Positions 37,120 to 46,142 of a stretch of 46,976 nt of DNA are shown here, one piece after another. The notes under the pieces were generated by a model. The model was not told where the DNA came from and ran no database searches. It saw only the letters and a program-made list of their open reading frames with translations. The translations under genes were made by a program, and so were the position numbers. The stretch covers positions 1-46,976 of the forward strand of contig RAZA01000031.1 of NCBI GenBank assembly GCA_003612485.1. The letters run 5' to 3'. The stretch is from a bacterium D16-50. GTDB lineage: Bacteria > Bacillota > Clostridia > Lachnospirales > Lachnospiraceae. The first letter of the stretch is position 1, and the number at the start of each line of letters is the position of its first letter.

Positions 37120-37641
37120 ATGGCTAATATTTATGAGCTGCCTGACAAGATCAATCTTTTCAATGTATATGATGGGAAAACTCGGCTGGTCGGCGTGTCG
37201 GCAGAAGTCTCGCTCCCGTCCTTTGATCCCCTTACGGATACGCTCAACGTGGCTGGATTGGCAGGGGAGATTGAGAGCGAGGTGGTCGGCAGTTTCGGAA
37301 GCATGAAGATAGAGATCCCTTTTGAGAACTTGTATGAGGACTTCTTTGTGTTTGCTGCAAGCACGAACCCCATAGTGATCCGCGGATCCATGGAAGTGTT
37401 CAACATGCAGACGCAGGCCAAGGATTCAAGGGCGATCGTGATCACCGTGAAGGGACGGACGCTCAATATCAATCCCGGAACGTTTAAGAAAGGCGGGAAG
37501 GGGAATCCGTCCGTCACCAAGGAGATCACCTATATCAAGATCACTATCGATGGCGCGACACAAGTCGAGCTTGACAAGCTTAACAGCATCTTTGTGCTTG
37601 GCGGAGTGGATCTGCTTGCGAAAGTCAGGAGCCAGATTTAG
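37120..37641 (+). CDS. Major tail tube protein
   Basis: A 173-residue protein (MANIYELPDKINLFNVYDGK, LVGVSAEVSLPSFDPLTDTL, GMKIEIPFEN-like strand, KEITYIKITIDG). It matches phage tail tube FII-type proteins in order and length. It follows AAGGAGGTG. With the sheath it makes the contractile tail. Confidence 0.9.
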   Translation: MANIYELPDKINLFNVYDGKTRLVGVSAEVSLPSFDPLTDTLNVAGLAGEIESEVVGSFGSMKIEIPFENLYEDFFVFAASTNPIVIRGSMEVFNMQTQAKDSRAIVITVKGRTLNINPGTFKKGGKGNPSVTKEITYIKITIDGATQVELDKLNSIFVLGGVDLLAKVRSQI

Positions 37642-37692
37642 AGTGGACGTAAAATAAAGGCTATATTTTGAAGAAAGAGAGGATAGGAGATC

Positions 37693-38088
37693 ATGGAGGG
37701 CATTGATAACATTGTTTTGCAGGAAACGGAGGATACGAAGAGGGCAGGAGGGAATCCCGGAGATTTGGCGACGGAACGCTCCGACAATGATGAAGCCGGC
37801 GATTCGGGCGCATATGTGCGGTTCAGCAAGCCGTATGTCTTTGAGGACGATACGTTCGGCGGAATCGACATGTCATGTCTCGAAGGCATTTCTACGAGAG
37901 ACATGATGGAGATCGAGAAGAGGTTCTATCGACTCGGGATTACCAGCATGAACCCGGAGAACACGTTGGCTTATGCGAAGCTGGTCATTCAGAAAGCTTC
38001 AGGGCTTCCCATCGAGTTTTTTGAGGGCCTTCCGGTAAAGGAAATGATGAAGATCAAGGGCAGGGTCGTGAATTTTTTCTACAGCTAA
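37693..38088 (+). CDS. Tail assembly chaperone, short form
   Basis: A 131-residue protein (SKPYVFEDDTFGGIDMSCLE, GISTRDMMEIEKRFYRLG, AYAKLVIQKASGLPIEFFEG) of the gp41/GpE-type family that coats the tape measure during assembly. It ends 10 bp after a slippery T TTT TTC heptamer (38073-38079). A -1 shift there makes a longer form. The start follows GAGAGGATAGGAG. Confidence 0.85.
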   Translation: MEGIDNIVLQETEDTKRAGGNPGDLATERSDNDEAGDSGAYVRFSKPYVFEDDTFGGIDMSCLEGISTRDMMEIEKRFYRLGITSMNPENTLAYAKLVIQKASGLPIEFFEGLPVKEMMKIKGRVVNFFYS

Positions 38089-38282
38089 AGGTCAGGGCGA
38101 AGGACGGGCGGAATCTGCGCAATGCTGCAGTCCGCCTTGCTCTGTCCTCGAATACTGGAATGGATTATCTCATCGGCATTTCTGTAGCTGATTTTCTGGA
38201 GATATTGGAAGAGGTGGCGGAGTATGGCAGGCAGCAGAAGGACAGAGTACGAAATAGCGGTGCAGGTCGCAGGGAGCGTTGA
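37693..38282 (+). CDS. Tail assembly chaperone, -1 frameshift form
   Basis: The upstream frame is joined to the -1 frame at C38079. The zero frame reads AAT TTT TTC TAC AGC TAA. After the shift the reading runs CTA CAG CTA AAG, then NAAVRLALSSNTGMDYLIG and ISVADFLEILEEVAEYGRQ, ending at TGA 38280-38282. The total is about 196 residues. The extension has the typical helical pattern of the T or E-prime part of these chaperones, and no other gene explains the 135 bp between stop and tape measure. Its end overlaps the tape-measure start. Confidence 0.75.
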
Positions 38283-41200
38283 GGGATCCTTCAACAAGAG
38301 CGTCTCCCATGTGAACGACGGCTTCGAGAGCATGGCGAACATGGCCAGGATGGCTACGGACAACGTGAACAACGGGTTCGAGGGTATGGCGGATATGGCG
38401 AGATCCGCTGCCAAGATGGCCGTGGCGGCGCTTGCCTCCGTGCAGGCAGGGCGGTTCATCGGTGATGCCGTGGAAACCTATGCAGAGTTCGAGCAGTCCA
38501 TGGCGAACACCGCAGCCATAGCAAATGCGACGGAGCAGGAGTATGAGATGCTTGAGAAGGCTGCTCTGGAGATGGGCAAGGCCACGACAAAGACGGCAAC
38601 GGAAGCGTCTGATGCGCTGGGATACATGATGCTGGCCGGATGGAGCGTGGGCGATTCCATATCCGGTCTGGAGCCCGTCCTGCGTCTGTCCGAGGCGACC
38701 CAGATGGATCTGGCAAGGTGCTCCGATCTGGTGACGGATTCCATGTCTGCACTCGGACTGTCAGCGGATGGGCTGTCTGGCTACCTTGACATATGCACGG
38801 CGGCCAACAATAATGCGAACACGACTGCCGAGGCGCTGATGGAGGCGTTCATCGGGTGCGGCGGGGCGGCCAAGACCGTCAAGGCAAACCTGAACGACAT
38901 GGCCACGGCGCTGGGAATCCTCGCCAACAATGGCACGAAGGGGGCGCAGGCGGGGACGGCGATGAATTCCATGCTCGTCAGGATGACATCGAAGGACGTG
39001 GCGATCAACGCCATGAAGGAGCTCGGCGTGGCGGTGTTCAATGACGCCGGAGAGTTCCGGGGGCTGAAAAATGTTCTGGTGGAGGTGCAGGAGGCACTTT
39101 CCGGACTCACCACGGAAGAGCAGGCGGCTTACATGTCAAAGATCGCCGGAACGAACTACTATACGGAAATGAGCTACCTGCTGGATGCAGTGAAGCTTTC
39201 GGCAACGGAAATGGCGGAAACGGCTGAAGACGCCGACGGCGCATGGGAAAGGCTGGCGGAAACGGCGGACGGCAATGCGTCTGTATGGGATGCGCTTTCT
39301 CAGAACCTGAATGAATCGGAGGGAGCGCTGATGAACATGGCCGGCACCGTCACGGATACCCTGCAGGGAGCATTTTCCCGGCTCGATTCCGCTGTGGATG
39401 ATGCAAAGATCAATTTTGCCGGCGCTTTTTCCGGAGAGCTCAAGGGCGCTGTCAATGACTTGGCAGGATATATTCCTACCCTGACCCAGAAGTTCATCGA
39501 TCTTTCCGCCAAGGCCGGGCCGAAGATTTCGAGGGCGTTTGCTTCGGTGAGAAAAGGGGCCGGCGAGGTATGGGACGTTCTTTCCGGCGTCGGCAAAATG
39601 GCCATAGAGCATTTCGATGCGCTGCAGGTGGCCTTCATGGGAATAGGCGGTGCGTTTGCGACCTACAAGATCATTGACTATATCGGAGGGATGGCCAAGG
39701 CCATCAAGGGCTTGTCGTTTGGCCCCATGAGCCCTTTGCTGGCGCTTACGCTTGTGTCCTCGGCGGTAATGGGGATCGTGTCGGCCGTAAAGGCTGCGGA
39801 GCGGCAGGCTGCTCAAAATAATCTCGCACGGCATTTCGGAGACATTGCGCTCTCAATGGAGGACGTGTCAAAGACGGCGGAATATATCGTCTCCAGCGAT
39901 AATCTGTCAAAGATACATGAGTCGCTGGCTGCGTTCGGCGAGCTGTCCGGCATAGAGTCCAGCATGCGAAAGAGCGTGGATGCCGTCAACAAGATGAACT
40001 GGAAGCTGTCTATCGGGATGGAGCTGTCCGCCGACGAAAAAGGTTCATATGTTTCGGAGATACAGAACTACGTGTCGCAGGCCCAGTCCTATGTGGAGCA
40101 GCAGCAGTACGCCCTGAACGTGAATCTGGCGCTTTTCTCCGAAGGGGATCTGGAGCGGCAGAACATCGTGGATCAGCTCAACGACTTCTATGCGGATAAG
40201 TATGCCGAGCTGGAAAAGCTAGGCAGGGACCTGAACGAGACCGTCACGGCGGCTTTCGAGGACGGCCTTCTCGACATGGACGAAGTGCAGGAGATCACGG
40301 ATCTTCAGGCCCAGATGGCGAGGATTCAGGAGGCGATCGCCACGAGCGACTTCGAGGCAAGGCTGAAGGTCATGGAGCTGCAGTATTCCGGGAAGGATCT
40401 CGATGCGGAATCGTTCAAGGCGCTGCAGGAGGAGCTTGCCACGCAGGTGAAGGCGGCCGCTTCGGAGTATGAGGAGTCTCTGCAGCTCAGGATCGCAAAC
40501 TATCAGGTGATGCTTGATGATGGAGAAGTAGATCAGGCGCAGTACGATGCGGCAGTCAATGAGTTCTGGAAGGACTACATGGACAGCGTGACGACCCTTG
40601 AGACAAAGTCCCTTGAGTTCCAGACCAATACCATCATGCAGCAATATGGGGACGAGGTGGAAGCTTTTTACGGCAATCTTTCGTCAGTCATGAAGGAGTA
40701 TGCCGGACGCAATTGGGAAGAGTCCGGTGGCATGTCGCTTATGGACGAAATGGTTCCCAGAGTCATGGATGACGGAATAGGCAAGGATACGAAAGAGGCC
40801 ATTGAGGAGCTACTGGATCCCATGGAGGAGGCCATCAAGCGGGTGGGCGAGCTGAGGGATCAGTGCAGGGAATTAGGGGCAGAGTTTCCGGAGGAGCTGC
40901 AGGAGACCCTTGAGAAGATCGACCTGCTATCCGCCATGACTGCGCAGGGCGGATTCTGGGGAACGTCGCAGAAGGATACGCAGTCCGTGATGAAGGCCGT
41001 GAAGCAGCAGATCGTCAATAGGGACGATTATGAGGAAATAGAACGAGCCCTCAGGGAATACGGATGGGATCTGCCGGAAGCTTTTGCGGAGGAGCTGGAG
41101 ACGGCGAGGGTCGAGAGGATGGTCCCCGCAATCAATGACATGTATGCCAGCAGTCAGGAGTATATTGATGAGGTTTTTGCGCAGGGGCTCAGGGCTTCCG

Positions 41201-41697
41201 CAGATGTCAGGGTCGCACTTAATCCAGCCTATTCGGCATTGCCGGAACGTAGATCGAAGTTTCAGGAGAGCGTCCCTTCAGCGCAGCCGTCGAACATGAT
41301 GTCTAATCTGGCGAAGCATGCAGAAGGCGGCATTTTTGATACGCCCCATGTGGCATGGTTTGCGGAGGAGGGCCCGGAGGCTGCTATCCCGCTTGACGGA
41401 AGCAGCAATGCGATCTCTCTATGGGAGAGGGTCGGACGGCTCCTGGGCGTACTTGACGGAGGGATGGGAAGCGGCACATCAGAAAACAACCGCTGTGAAA
41501 TGGCCACGTATCAGAGCAGGGACAGCGGATCAGCGGACGATACCGCAGATGCCAGATTTGTGTTCGCACCTCAGGTCACGATCAATGGCAGTGCGAGCCG
41601 GGAAGATGTGGAGAGTGTGCTGACGGACAAAATGGAGGAATTCCGCGAGATGATGGAGCGGTTTATGGCTGAGAAGAACAGGGTATCTTTTGGGTAA
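38224..41697 (+). CDS. Tail tape measure protein (TP901 family)
   Basis: A 1157-residue protein that sets tail length. After a ~60-residue start comes the TP901 core (ETYAEFEQSMANTAAIANAT, TEASDALGYMMLAGWS, TAMNSMLVRMTSKDV). A hydrophobic segment lies about 475-525 (LLALTLVSSAVMGIVSAVKA), then long coiled coils (~560-960) and a C-terminal EGGIFDTPHVAWFAEEGPEA module common in tape measures. At about 0.15 nm per residue the tail would be roughly 170 nm; that is an estimate. It starts inside the frameshift extension. Confidence 0.93.
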   Translation: MAGSRRTEYEIAVQVAGSVEGSFNKSVSHVNDGFESMANMARMATDNVNNGFEGMADMARSAAKMAVAALASVQAGRFIGDAVETYAEFEQSMANTAAIANATEQEYEMLEKAALEMGKATTKTATEASDALGYMMLAGWSVGDSISGLEPVLRLSEATQMDLARCSDLVTDSMSALGLSADGLSGYLDICTAANNNANTTAEALMEAFIGCGGAAKTVKANLNDMATALGILANNGTKGAQAGTAMNSMLVRMTSKDVAINAMKELGVAVFNDAGEFRGLKNVLVEVQEALSGLTTEEQAAYMSKIAGTNYYTEMSYLLDAVKLSATEMAETAEDADGAWERLAETADGNASVWDALSQNLNESEGALMNMAGTVTDTLQGAFSRLDSAVDDAKINFAGAFSGELKGAVNDLAGYIPTLTQKFIDLSAKAGPKISRAFASVRKGAGEVWDVLSGVGKMAIEHFDALQVAFMGIGGAFATYKIIDYIGGMAKAIKGLSFGPMSPLLALTLVSSAVMGIVSAVKAAERQAAQNNLARHFGDIALSMEDVSKTAEYIVSSDNLSKIHESLAAFGELSGIESSMRKSVDAVNKMNWKLSIGMELSADEKGSYVSEIQNYVSQAQSYVEQQQYALNVNLALFSEGDLERQNIVDQLNDFYADKYAELEKLGRDLNETVTAAFEDGLLDMDEVQEITDLQAQMARIQEAIATSDFEARLKVMELQYSGKDLDAESFKALQEELATQVKAAASEYEESLQLRIANYQVMLDDGEVDQAQYDAAVNEFWKDYMDSVTTLETKSLEFQTNTIMQQYGDEVEAFYGNLSSVMKEYAGRNWEESGGMSLMDEMVPRVMDDGIGKDTKEAIEELLDPMEEAIKRVGELRDQCRELGAEFPEELQETLEKIDLLSAMTAQGGFWGTSQKDTQSVMKAVKQQIVNRDDYEEIERALREYGWDLPEAFAEELETARVERMVPAINDMYASSQEYIDEVFAQGLRASADVRVALNPAYSALPERRSKFQESVPSAQPSNMMSNLAKHAEGGIFDTPHVAWFAEEGPEAAIPLDGSSNAISLWERVGRLLGVLDGGMGSGTSENNRCEMATYQSRDSGSADDTADARFVFAPQVTINGSASREDVESVLTDKMEEFREMMERFMAEKNRVSFG

Positions 41698-41711
41698 GCG
41701 AGGAGGATTCC

Positions 41712-41909
41712 ATGGAGACATATACGACTGTACAAGGGGACATGTGGGACTCCATCGCATATAGAGTGTACGGGAGCGAGAAGCATATGGATGTGCTGAT
41801 GAGGGCGAACATGGAGCTCCTTGAGATATTTGTTTTTGGGGCAGGGGTGGTTTTGGCCGTGCCAGAGATTCATGCCGAGGAAGAGGCCGACATGCCTCCG
41901 TGGAGGTAG
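41712..41909 (+). CDS. Tail protein X
   Basis: A 65-residue LysM-like protein (ETYTTVQGDMWDSIAYRVYG, then VVLAVPEI) of the P2 gpX family, part of the tail tip. Strong GGAGGATTCC site. Followed 4 bp later by the gene D homologue. Confidence 0.85.
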   Translation: METYTTVQGDMWDSIAYRVYGSEKHMDVLMRANMELLEIFVFGAGVVLAVPEIHAEEEADMPPWR

Positions 41910-41912
41910 GGA

Positions 41913-43139
41913 ATGGAAAGGACACAGAATCCCAGAAAGGCGTCGCTCGTATTGTCCTATAATGGGGCAAATGCATCGGGATGCTTTTCCGAGAGCTCGG
42001 AAAGCTTTACTTACGTGGATGTGGCATCCGGTGAAGCGGACACGATATCTTTGAAGGTGAGCAATGGAACGGGACGGTGGCTGGATGGGTATATGCCAGA
42101 GGACGGAGACTATATTGACGCTTCGATTGTTGTGGAGAACTGGAATGCGCAAGGTGACAATAGAACCCTCCGGTGCGGGAAGTTTGACCTTGATGACGTG
42201 AAGGCGTCAGGGTATCCTGAGACTGCCGAAATAGGGGGCATAACGCTCCCGATTCGCACGAATTTCAATGTTACACTGAAAAATAGGCAGTTCAGCAACA
42301 CCTCCACAAAGACTATTCTGTCGGATATTTGCGGTGAGGCCGGGATATCGCTTTCCTACGAAGCGGAGGACTATCCGATCAAGGAAGTGGAGCAGTCGGG
42401 CAAGACCGACATGGAATTTGCGTTTTCGATATGCAAGGATCACAACTTGGCCATGAAACTGTATAACAGTCAGATGGTGGCATATGACCAGACGACCTAT
42501 GAGAAGAAGGATGCGGCATATACCATCTGCAAAAGCGACATGCAGAGCTATTCTTTCAGCCGAAGAAAGTCGAAGCTCTATGACTCCGTACAGATACAGT
42601 ATGCGGATCCGGGCAGCAACGACACGCTGACCTATTCCTATACGGTTCCCGGAGGAAGCGGGGCGAGGACGCTTTTTATAAATCAACAAGCAGAGACATA
42701 TAGGGAGGCAGAAATCATTGCGAAATCACGGCTGCTCGAAAACATCAGGGGCGCAGTCTCACTGACGGTAAAGGTGAAAGGCGACACGAGGCATGTGGCG
42801 GCCAGAAATATTTTGGTCTCGGGGCTGGGAAAGGCCGACGGGAAGTATTTCGTTGAGCGTGTGACGCACTCAAAGAATTCCGGGGGAGTATACACGTGCA
42901 GCATCCGTGCGCACCCTTGTGTTACGCATACGGAAATCTCTGCATCAAAAGAACCGATTCGGGCCTCCTCCAAGGGCGCCACATATACAGTGGTGAAGGG
43001 CGATTGCTTATGGAATATAGCCAAGAAGTTTTACGGGAAGGGTTCCAAGTACACATTGATTTACAATGCCAATAAAGGGATCATCAAAAATCCGAGCCTT
43101 ATCTATCCGGGGCAGGTTCTGACGATTCCGGCGGAATGA
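41913..43139 (+). CDS. Baseplate hub protein (P2 gpD / gp27-like) with LysM end
   Basis: A 408-residue protein. The N-terminal part (ESFTYVDVASGEADTISLKV, then RTNFNVTLKNRQFSNTSTKT) is of the late control D family forming the hub. The C-terminal ~50 residues are a LysM domain (YTVVKGDCLWNIAKKFYGKG, LIYPGQVLTIPAE) that would bind the cell wall. The fusion of the two is frequent in Firmicutes phages. It follows GGAGGTAGGG. Confidence 0.9.
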   Translation: MERTQNPRKASLVLSYNGANASGCFSESSESFTYVDVASGEADTISLKVSNGTGRWLDGYMPEDGDYIDASIVVENWNAQGDNRTLRCGKFDLDDVKASGYPETAEIGGITLPIRTNFNVTLKNRQFSNTSTKTILSDICGEAGISLSYEAEDYPIKEVEQSGKTDMEFAFSICKDHNLAMKLYNSQMVAYDQTTYEKKDAAYTICKSDMQSYSFSRRKSKLYDSVQIQYADPGSNDTLTYSYTVPGGSGARTLFINQQAETYREAEIIAKSRLLENIRGAVSLTVKVKGDTRHVAARNILVSGLGKADGKYFVERVTHSKNSGGVYTCSIRAHPCVTHTEISASKEPIRASSKGATYTVVKGDCLWNIAKKFYGKGSKYTLIYNANKGIIKNPSLIYPGQVLTIPAE

Positions 43140-43151
43140 TTGGGGGCGACT

Positions 43152-43679
43152 ATGGGTGACATAATTAGGGTTGGCAGGATATCTACGATAGATTATGCTT
43201 CGGGTACCGCATCGGTGGTGTATACTGACCGGTGCGGCGAAGTGTCTCCGCAGTTTCCTTTCTTCAGCGTCTGCTATGAGATGCCGAAGGTCGATGAGAT
43301 GGCGGTTGTTGTCATGCTGCCGAACTCCACGACAAAAGGCTTCATTGTCGGGGTGCCCTATAGCGATAGGAAGCTGCCGCATAAAAGCGGAAGGGGCATA
43401 TTTTTCAAGGAGTTCTCGGACGGTGCAAGCATCTTGTATGATCCGCAGAATAAGGTGCTGCATATAGATGCGGACAATATCGTGATGAATAACGTGAAGG
43501 TGGAAGGAAGGCTCACTGCAGACTGCATAGAGGCGTCAAAGGCTGAAATCGGAGAATTGGCGGCAGGCGAGATTATTGTGAGCCAATCCGCAGATCTGGA
43601 GAGCCTGAAGGTGAGGGGAACTGCGGAAGTCGCCAATTTGATTGTGAAAGGAACTGCGATAGGGCATTGGTCTGAGTGA
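43152..43679 (+). CDS. Baseplate spike protein V
   Basis: A 175-residue protein with an OB-fold start (GDIIRVGRISTIDYASGTAS, VVVMLPNSTTKGFIVGVPYS) and a C-terminal repetitive beta part (IVMNNVKVEGRLTADCIEAS, LESLKVRGTAEVANLIVKG), typical of gpV membrane-piercing spikes. The ATG at 43152 follows TTGGGGGCG; a TTG at 43140 is possible. Confidence 0.85.
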   Translation: MGDIIRVGRISTIDYASGTASVVYTDRCGEVSPQFPFFSVCYEMPKVDEMAVVVMLPNSTTKGFIVGVPYSDRKLPHKSGRGIFFKEFSDGASILYDPQNKVLHIDADNIVMNNVKVEGRLTADCIEASKAEIGELAAGEIIVSQSADLESLKVRGTAEVANLIVKGTAIGHWSE

Positions 43680-43695
43680 GGAGCGTGAATGAAGG

Positions 43696-44085
43696 ATGGC
43701 AGTGGGATATTTCGGAGATGTCGTGTTTCAGACGTCGGACAAAAGGATATTGAGTTTTCGTGACTTCAAGCTAAACGCATCCAGCAGCTGGGGGGAGCAT
43801 AAGAGGAACGGCATGAAGCCGGAGTGGGAGTTTCTGGGCCCGAACTCCGAGAAGGTTTCCTTCGTGGTCGTATTGGATGCGAACTATGGAGTGAGCCCCC
43901 GAACGGTAATCGAAAGGCTGACGGAGTATGTGGAAAGCGGAACAATAAGTGTGCTTGTGATTGGAGGGAAGAAGGTAGGCACGAAATGGAGGGCAACCAG
44001 TCTTTCATCTGATTGGGGACATATCATGTCAGGCGGGGAGCTGGTCAAGGCGTCGGCAACGCTTACGCTTGAGGAGTACGCATAG
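43696..44085 (+). CDS. Tail protein U (P2 gpU-like)
   Basis: A 129-residue protein (GYFGDVVFQTSDKRILSFRD, GPNSEKVSFVVVLDANYGVS, SGGELVKASATLTLEEY) of the phage P2 GpU family. It would stabilise the tail end. It has a good GAGGAGCGTGAATGAAGG site and lies between V and gp25-like genes. Confidence 0.85.
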   Translation: MAVGYFGDVVFQTSDKRILSFRDFKLNASSSWGEHKRNGMKPEWEFLGPNSEKVSFVVVLDANYGVSPRTVIERLTEYVESGTISVLVIGGKKVGTKWRATSLSSDWGHIMSGGELVKASATLTLEEYA

Positions 44086-44100
44086 GAGAGGAGGCGGCTA

Positions 44101-44421
44101 ATGGCCATATCGATCAATGACGTGGAGATAGAGCTGGACTCGGAAGTGGATGCTGACCTCAGGAGGGAGCTGCTGGAGAATGCATCGACAATTTTGACCA
44201 CGTTGCGGGGGACGAGCCCGCTTGACAGAGGGATGGGGCTTCGAGGGATGGATATTGTTGGGCGCAACATGTATGCTGCGCGTGGGGCATATATGGTACA
44301 AGCGATAGAACAGCTGGAAATCTACGAGCCGAGATTGGCAGTTACCCAAATAGAGTTTGATGTTAAGGACAGCAAAATGATTCCGAAGGTGGTGTGTACA
44401 TACAATGGCAATCACAATTGA
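44101..44421 (+). CDS. Baseplate wedge protein gp25/gpW-like
   Basis: A 106-residue protein (EIELDSEVDADLRRELLENA, TLRGTSPLDRGMGL, QAIEQLEIYEPRLAVTQIEF). The small lysozyme-like wedge fold and its position before gene J fit GpW/gp25. Ribosome site GGAGAGGAGG. Overlaps the J gene by 17 bp. Confidence 0.88.
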   Translation: MAISINDVEIELDSEVDADLRRELLENASTILTTLRGTSPLDRGMGLRGMDIVGRNMYAARGAYMVQAIEQLEIYEPRLAVTQIEFDVKDSKMIPKVVCTYNGNHN

Positions 44422-45562
44422 CAATTTGATGGCTCTTCCGGACATATCGGTGATCGGTGACATAAGCGTGGAAGGGCTTAGAAAAGAGATGATATCGGAT
44501 TTTGAGGCATTGTACAAAGAGGAGACGGGGGAATCTATCACTTTGTACCCGGCGGACAGAGACCGTGTCAAGCTCAATGCAGTGGCGAACAAGTTATTTC
44601 AGGCATACCAGTGCATCGATAAAGGGTTCAGGATGAACTTCTTGAAATATGCATATGGGGACTATCTGAATCATCTTGGAGCCATGAAAAAAACGTTTAG
44701 GCAGGAGTCTAGGCCAGCCGTGACAAAGCTGCGCTTTTCCCTGCAGGAAGCCCGGACGCAGACGACTGCAATTCCACAAGGAAAAAGGGCGACTGCAGGC
44801 GACAATATATTTTTCTCGACGGATGATTATGCAGAGATACCTGCGGGCGATTTGTCCGTCGACGTATCCGCCACTTGCACTGAAGCCGGCACGATAGGCA
44901 ATCACTATGTATCCGGGCAGATAAACGCCATGGCCGACAAGATCCCCTATGTAATTGCTGTGGAGAACATCACGGAATCCGACGGCGGCAGCGAGGAGGA
45001 GACGGATGCGGATTTTCGGGAAAGAATACTCTTGGCGCCTTCGTCCTATTCGACCGCCGGGCCTGAGGATGCTTATATTTATTGGGTCAAGCAGTACAAT
45101 TCATCCGCCATAGAAGACGTCAAAGTGACAAGCACGGAGGATGCGGAAGTTGATATCCGGTTGGTGCTGCGAGATGGGGCGCTGCCTTCCGATGCATTCC
45201 TTGAGAAGCTGGGAAGCTATCTTACGATGTCCGCAGTGCGGCCGCTTACTGACAAGATCATTGTCGCAGCTCCGGACGTGGTGGAATATGAGCTTGATTT
45301 CACTTATTTCATCAGCAGGAGCAGCAAAGAAAATGTGGAAATCATTCAGAAGGCGGCTGAGGAGGCCAAGGACGCCTATGTTGCATGGCAAAGAACACAC
45401 ATAGGGGCGGACATCAATACGGACGTGCTGGTGGAATTCTTGAGGGCATCCGGGGTGAAGAGGGTGGTCATCCGTAAGCCCGGATACAAGGCGATTAGAA
45501 ATACGGAAATAGCGTCTGCCAGTAGTGTTTCCATGGCATATGGGGGGCTGGAAGATGATTAG
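44405..45562 (+). CDS. Baseplate protein J
   Basis: A 385-residue protein of the Baseplate J/gp47 family (ISVEGLRKEMISDFEALYKE, GDYLNHLGAMKKTFRQESRP, EEETDADFRERILLAPSSYS, AGPEDAYIYWVKQYNSSAIE, SGVKRVVIRKPGY). It forms the wedge ring with the gp25-like protein. It overlaps both neighbours. Confidence 0.93.
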   Translation: MAITIDNLMALPDISVIGDISVEGLRKEMISDFEALYKEETGESITLYPADRDRVKLNAVANKLFQAYQCIDKGFRMNFLKYAYGDYLNHLGAMKKTFRQESRPAVTKLRFSLQEARTQTTAIPQGKRATAGDNIFFSTDDYAEIPAGDLSVDVSATCTEAGTIGNHYVSGQINAMADKIPYVIAVENITESDGGSEEETDADFRERILLAPSSYSTAGPEDAYIYWVKQYNSSAIEDVKVTSTEDAEVDIRLVLRDGALPSDAFLEKLGSYLTMSAVRPLTDKIIVAAPDVVEYELDFTYFISRSSKENVEIIQKAAEEAKDAYVAWQRTHIGADINTDVLVEFLRASGVKRVVIRKPGYKAIRNTEIASASSVSMAYGGLEDD

Positions 45563-46142
45563 CTTATCAGAGATTGGAGGGCTGTATCAGTCAATTGCAG
45601 CGAATCAAAAGAACGCAAGAACCAAAGCCTTTGCCGATGCCTGCGATAGGCAGATTAAAAAGATGCTTGAGTGTGCGGAAAAGGCCAAGGCGTGGTGTGC
45701 GCTTGAAAATGTTGATGAGAAGTATCTTGATTATCTGGCGGCGGACAGCCGGGCATTTCTATATGATTCAAGTATGGATCCGAATATCAAGAGGGAACTG
45801 ATTCTGAACAGTCAGCACTGGAACGCTAAGATGGGGACATGTTCGGCAATGCAGGAGATCTTGAACAGCGTATTCCCAGAGAATGAAACGGTAATCAGAG
45901 AATGGTTTGAATATGGAGGAAATCCATTTTACTTTAAGGTCACGACCGATGCTGATATGAGCGAGGAAAATATGGTGGAATTCATTCGCATGATTTCGAC
46001 TGTTAAGAATGCAAGGTCACGTCTGGATAGGATTGAGGTCAGCAGAAACATAGGGCAAGGGCTGTACTCGTGTGGCGTATGCCTCACGGAGACTCATCTG
46101 AATATAGGAGCGGAGGATAGGGAGAATGTCGGCATACAGTAA
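45555..46142 (+). CDS. Tail protein I (P2 gpI-like)
   Basis: A 195-residue protein (ENVDEKYLDYLAADSRAFLY, GTCSAMQEILNSVFPENETV, REWFEYGGNPFYFKV) with the composition of the P2 gpI family that joins baseplate and fibre. The ATG at 45555 overlaps the J gene by 8 bp. Followed by the tail-fibre gene. Confidence 0.85.
   Translation: MISLSEIGGLYQSIAANQKNARTKAFADACDRQIKKMLECAEKAKAWCALENVDEKYLDYLAADSRAFLYDSSMDPNIKRELILNSQHWNAKMGTCSAMQEILNSVFPENETVIREWFEYGGNPFYFKVTTDADMSEENMVEFIRMISTVKNARSRLDRIEVSRNIGQGLYSCGVCLTETHLNIGAEDRENVGIQ

Noticed and set aside
37120..37692. Possible frameshift extension at the end of the tube gene
   Set aside because: No slippery heptamer in phase, and the downstream frame closes quickly. 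The true shift site is in the next gene.
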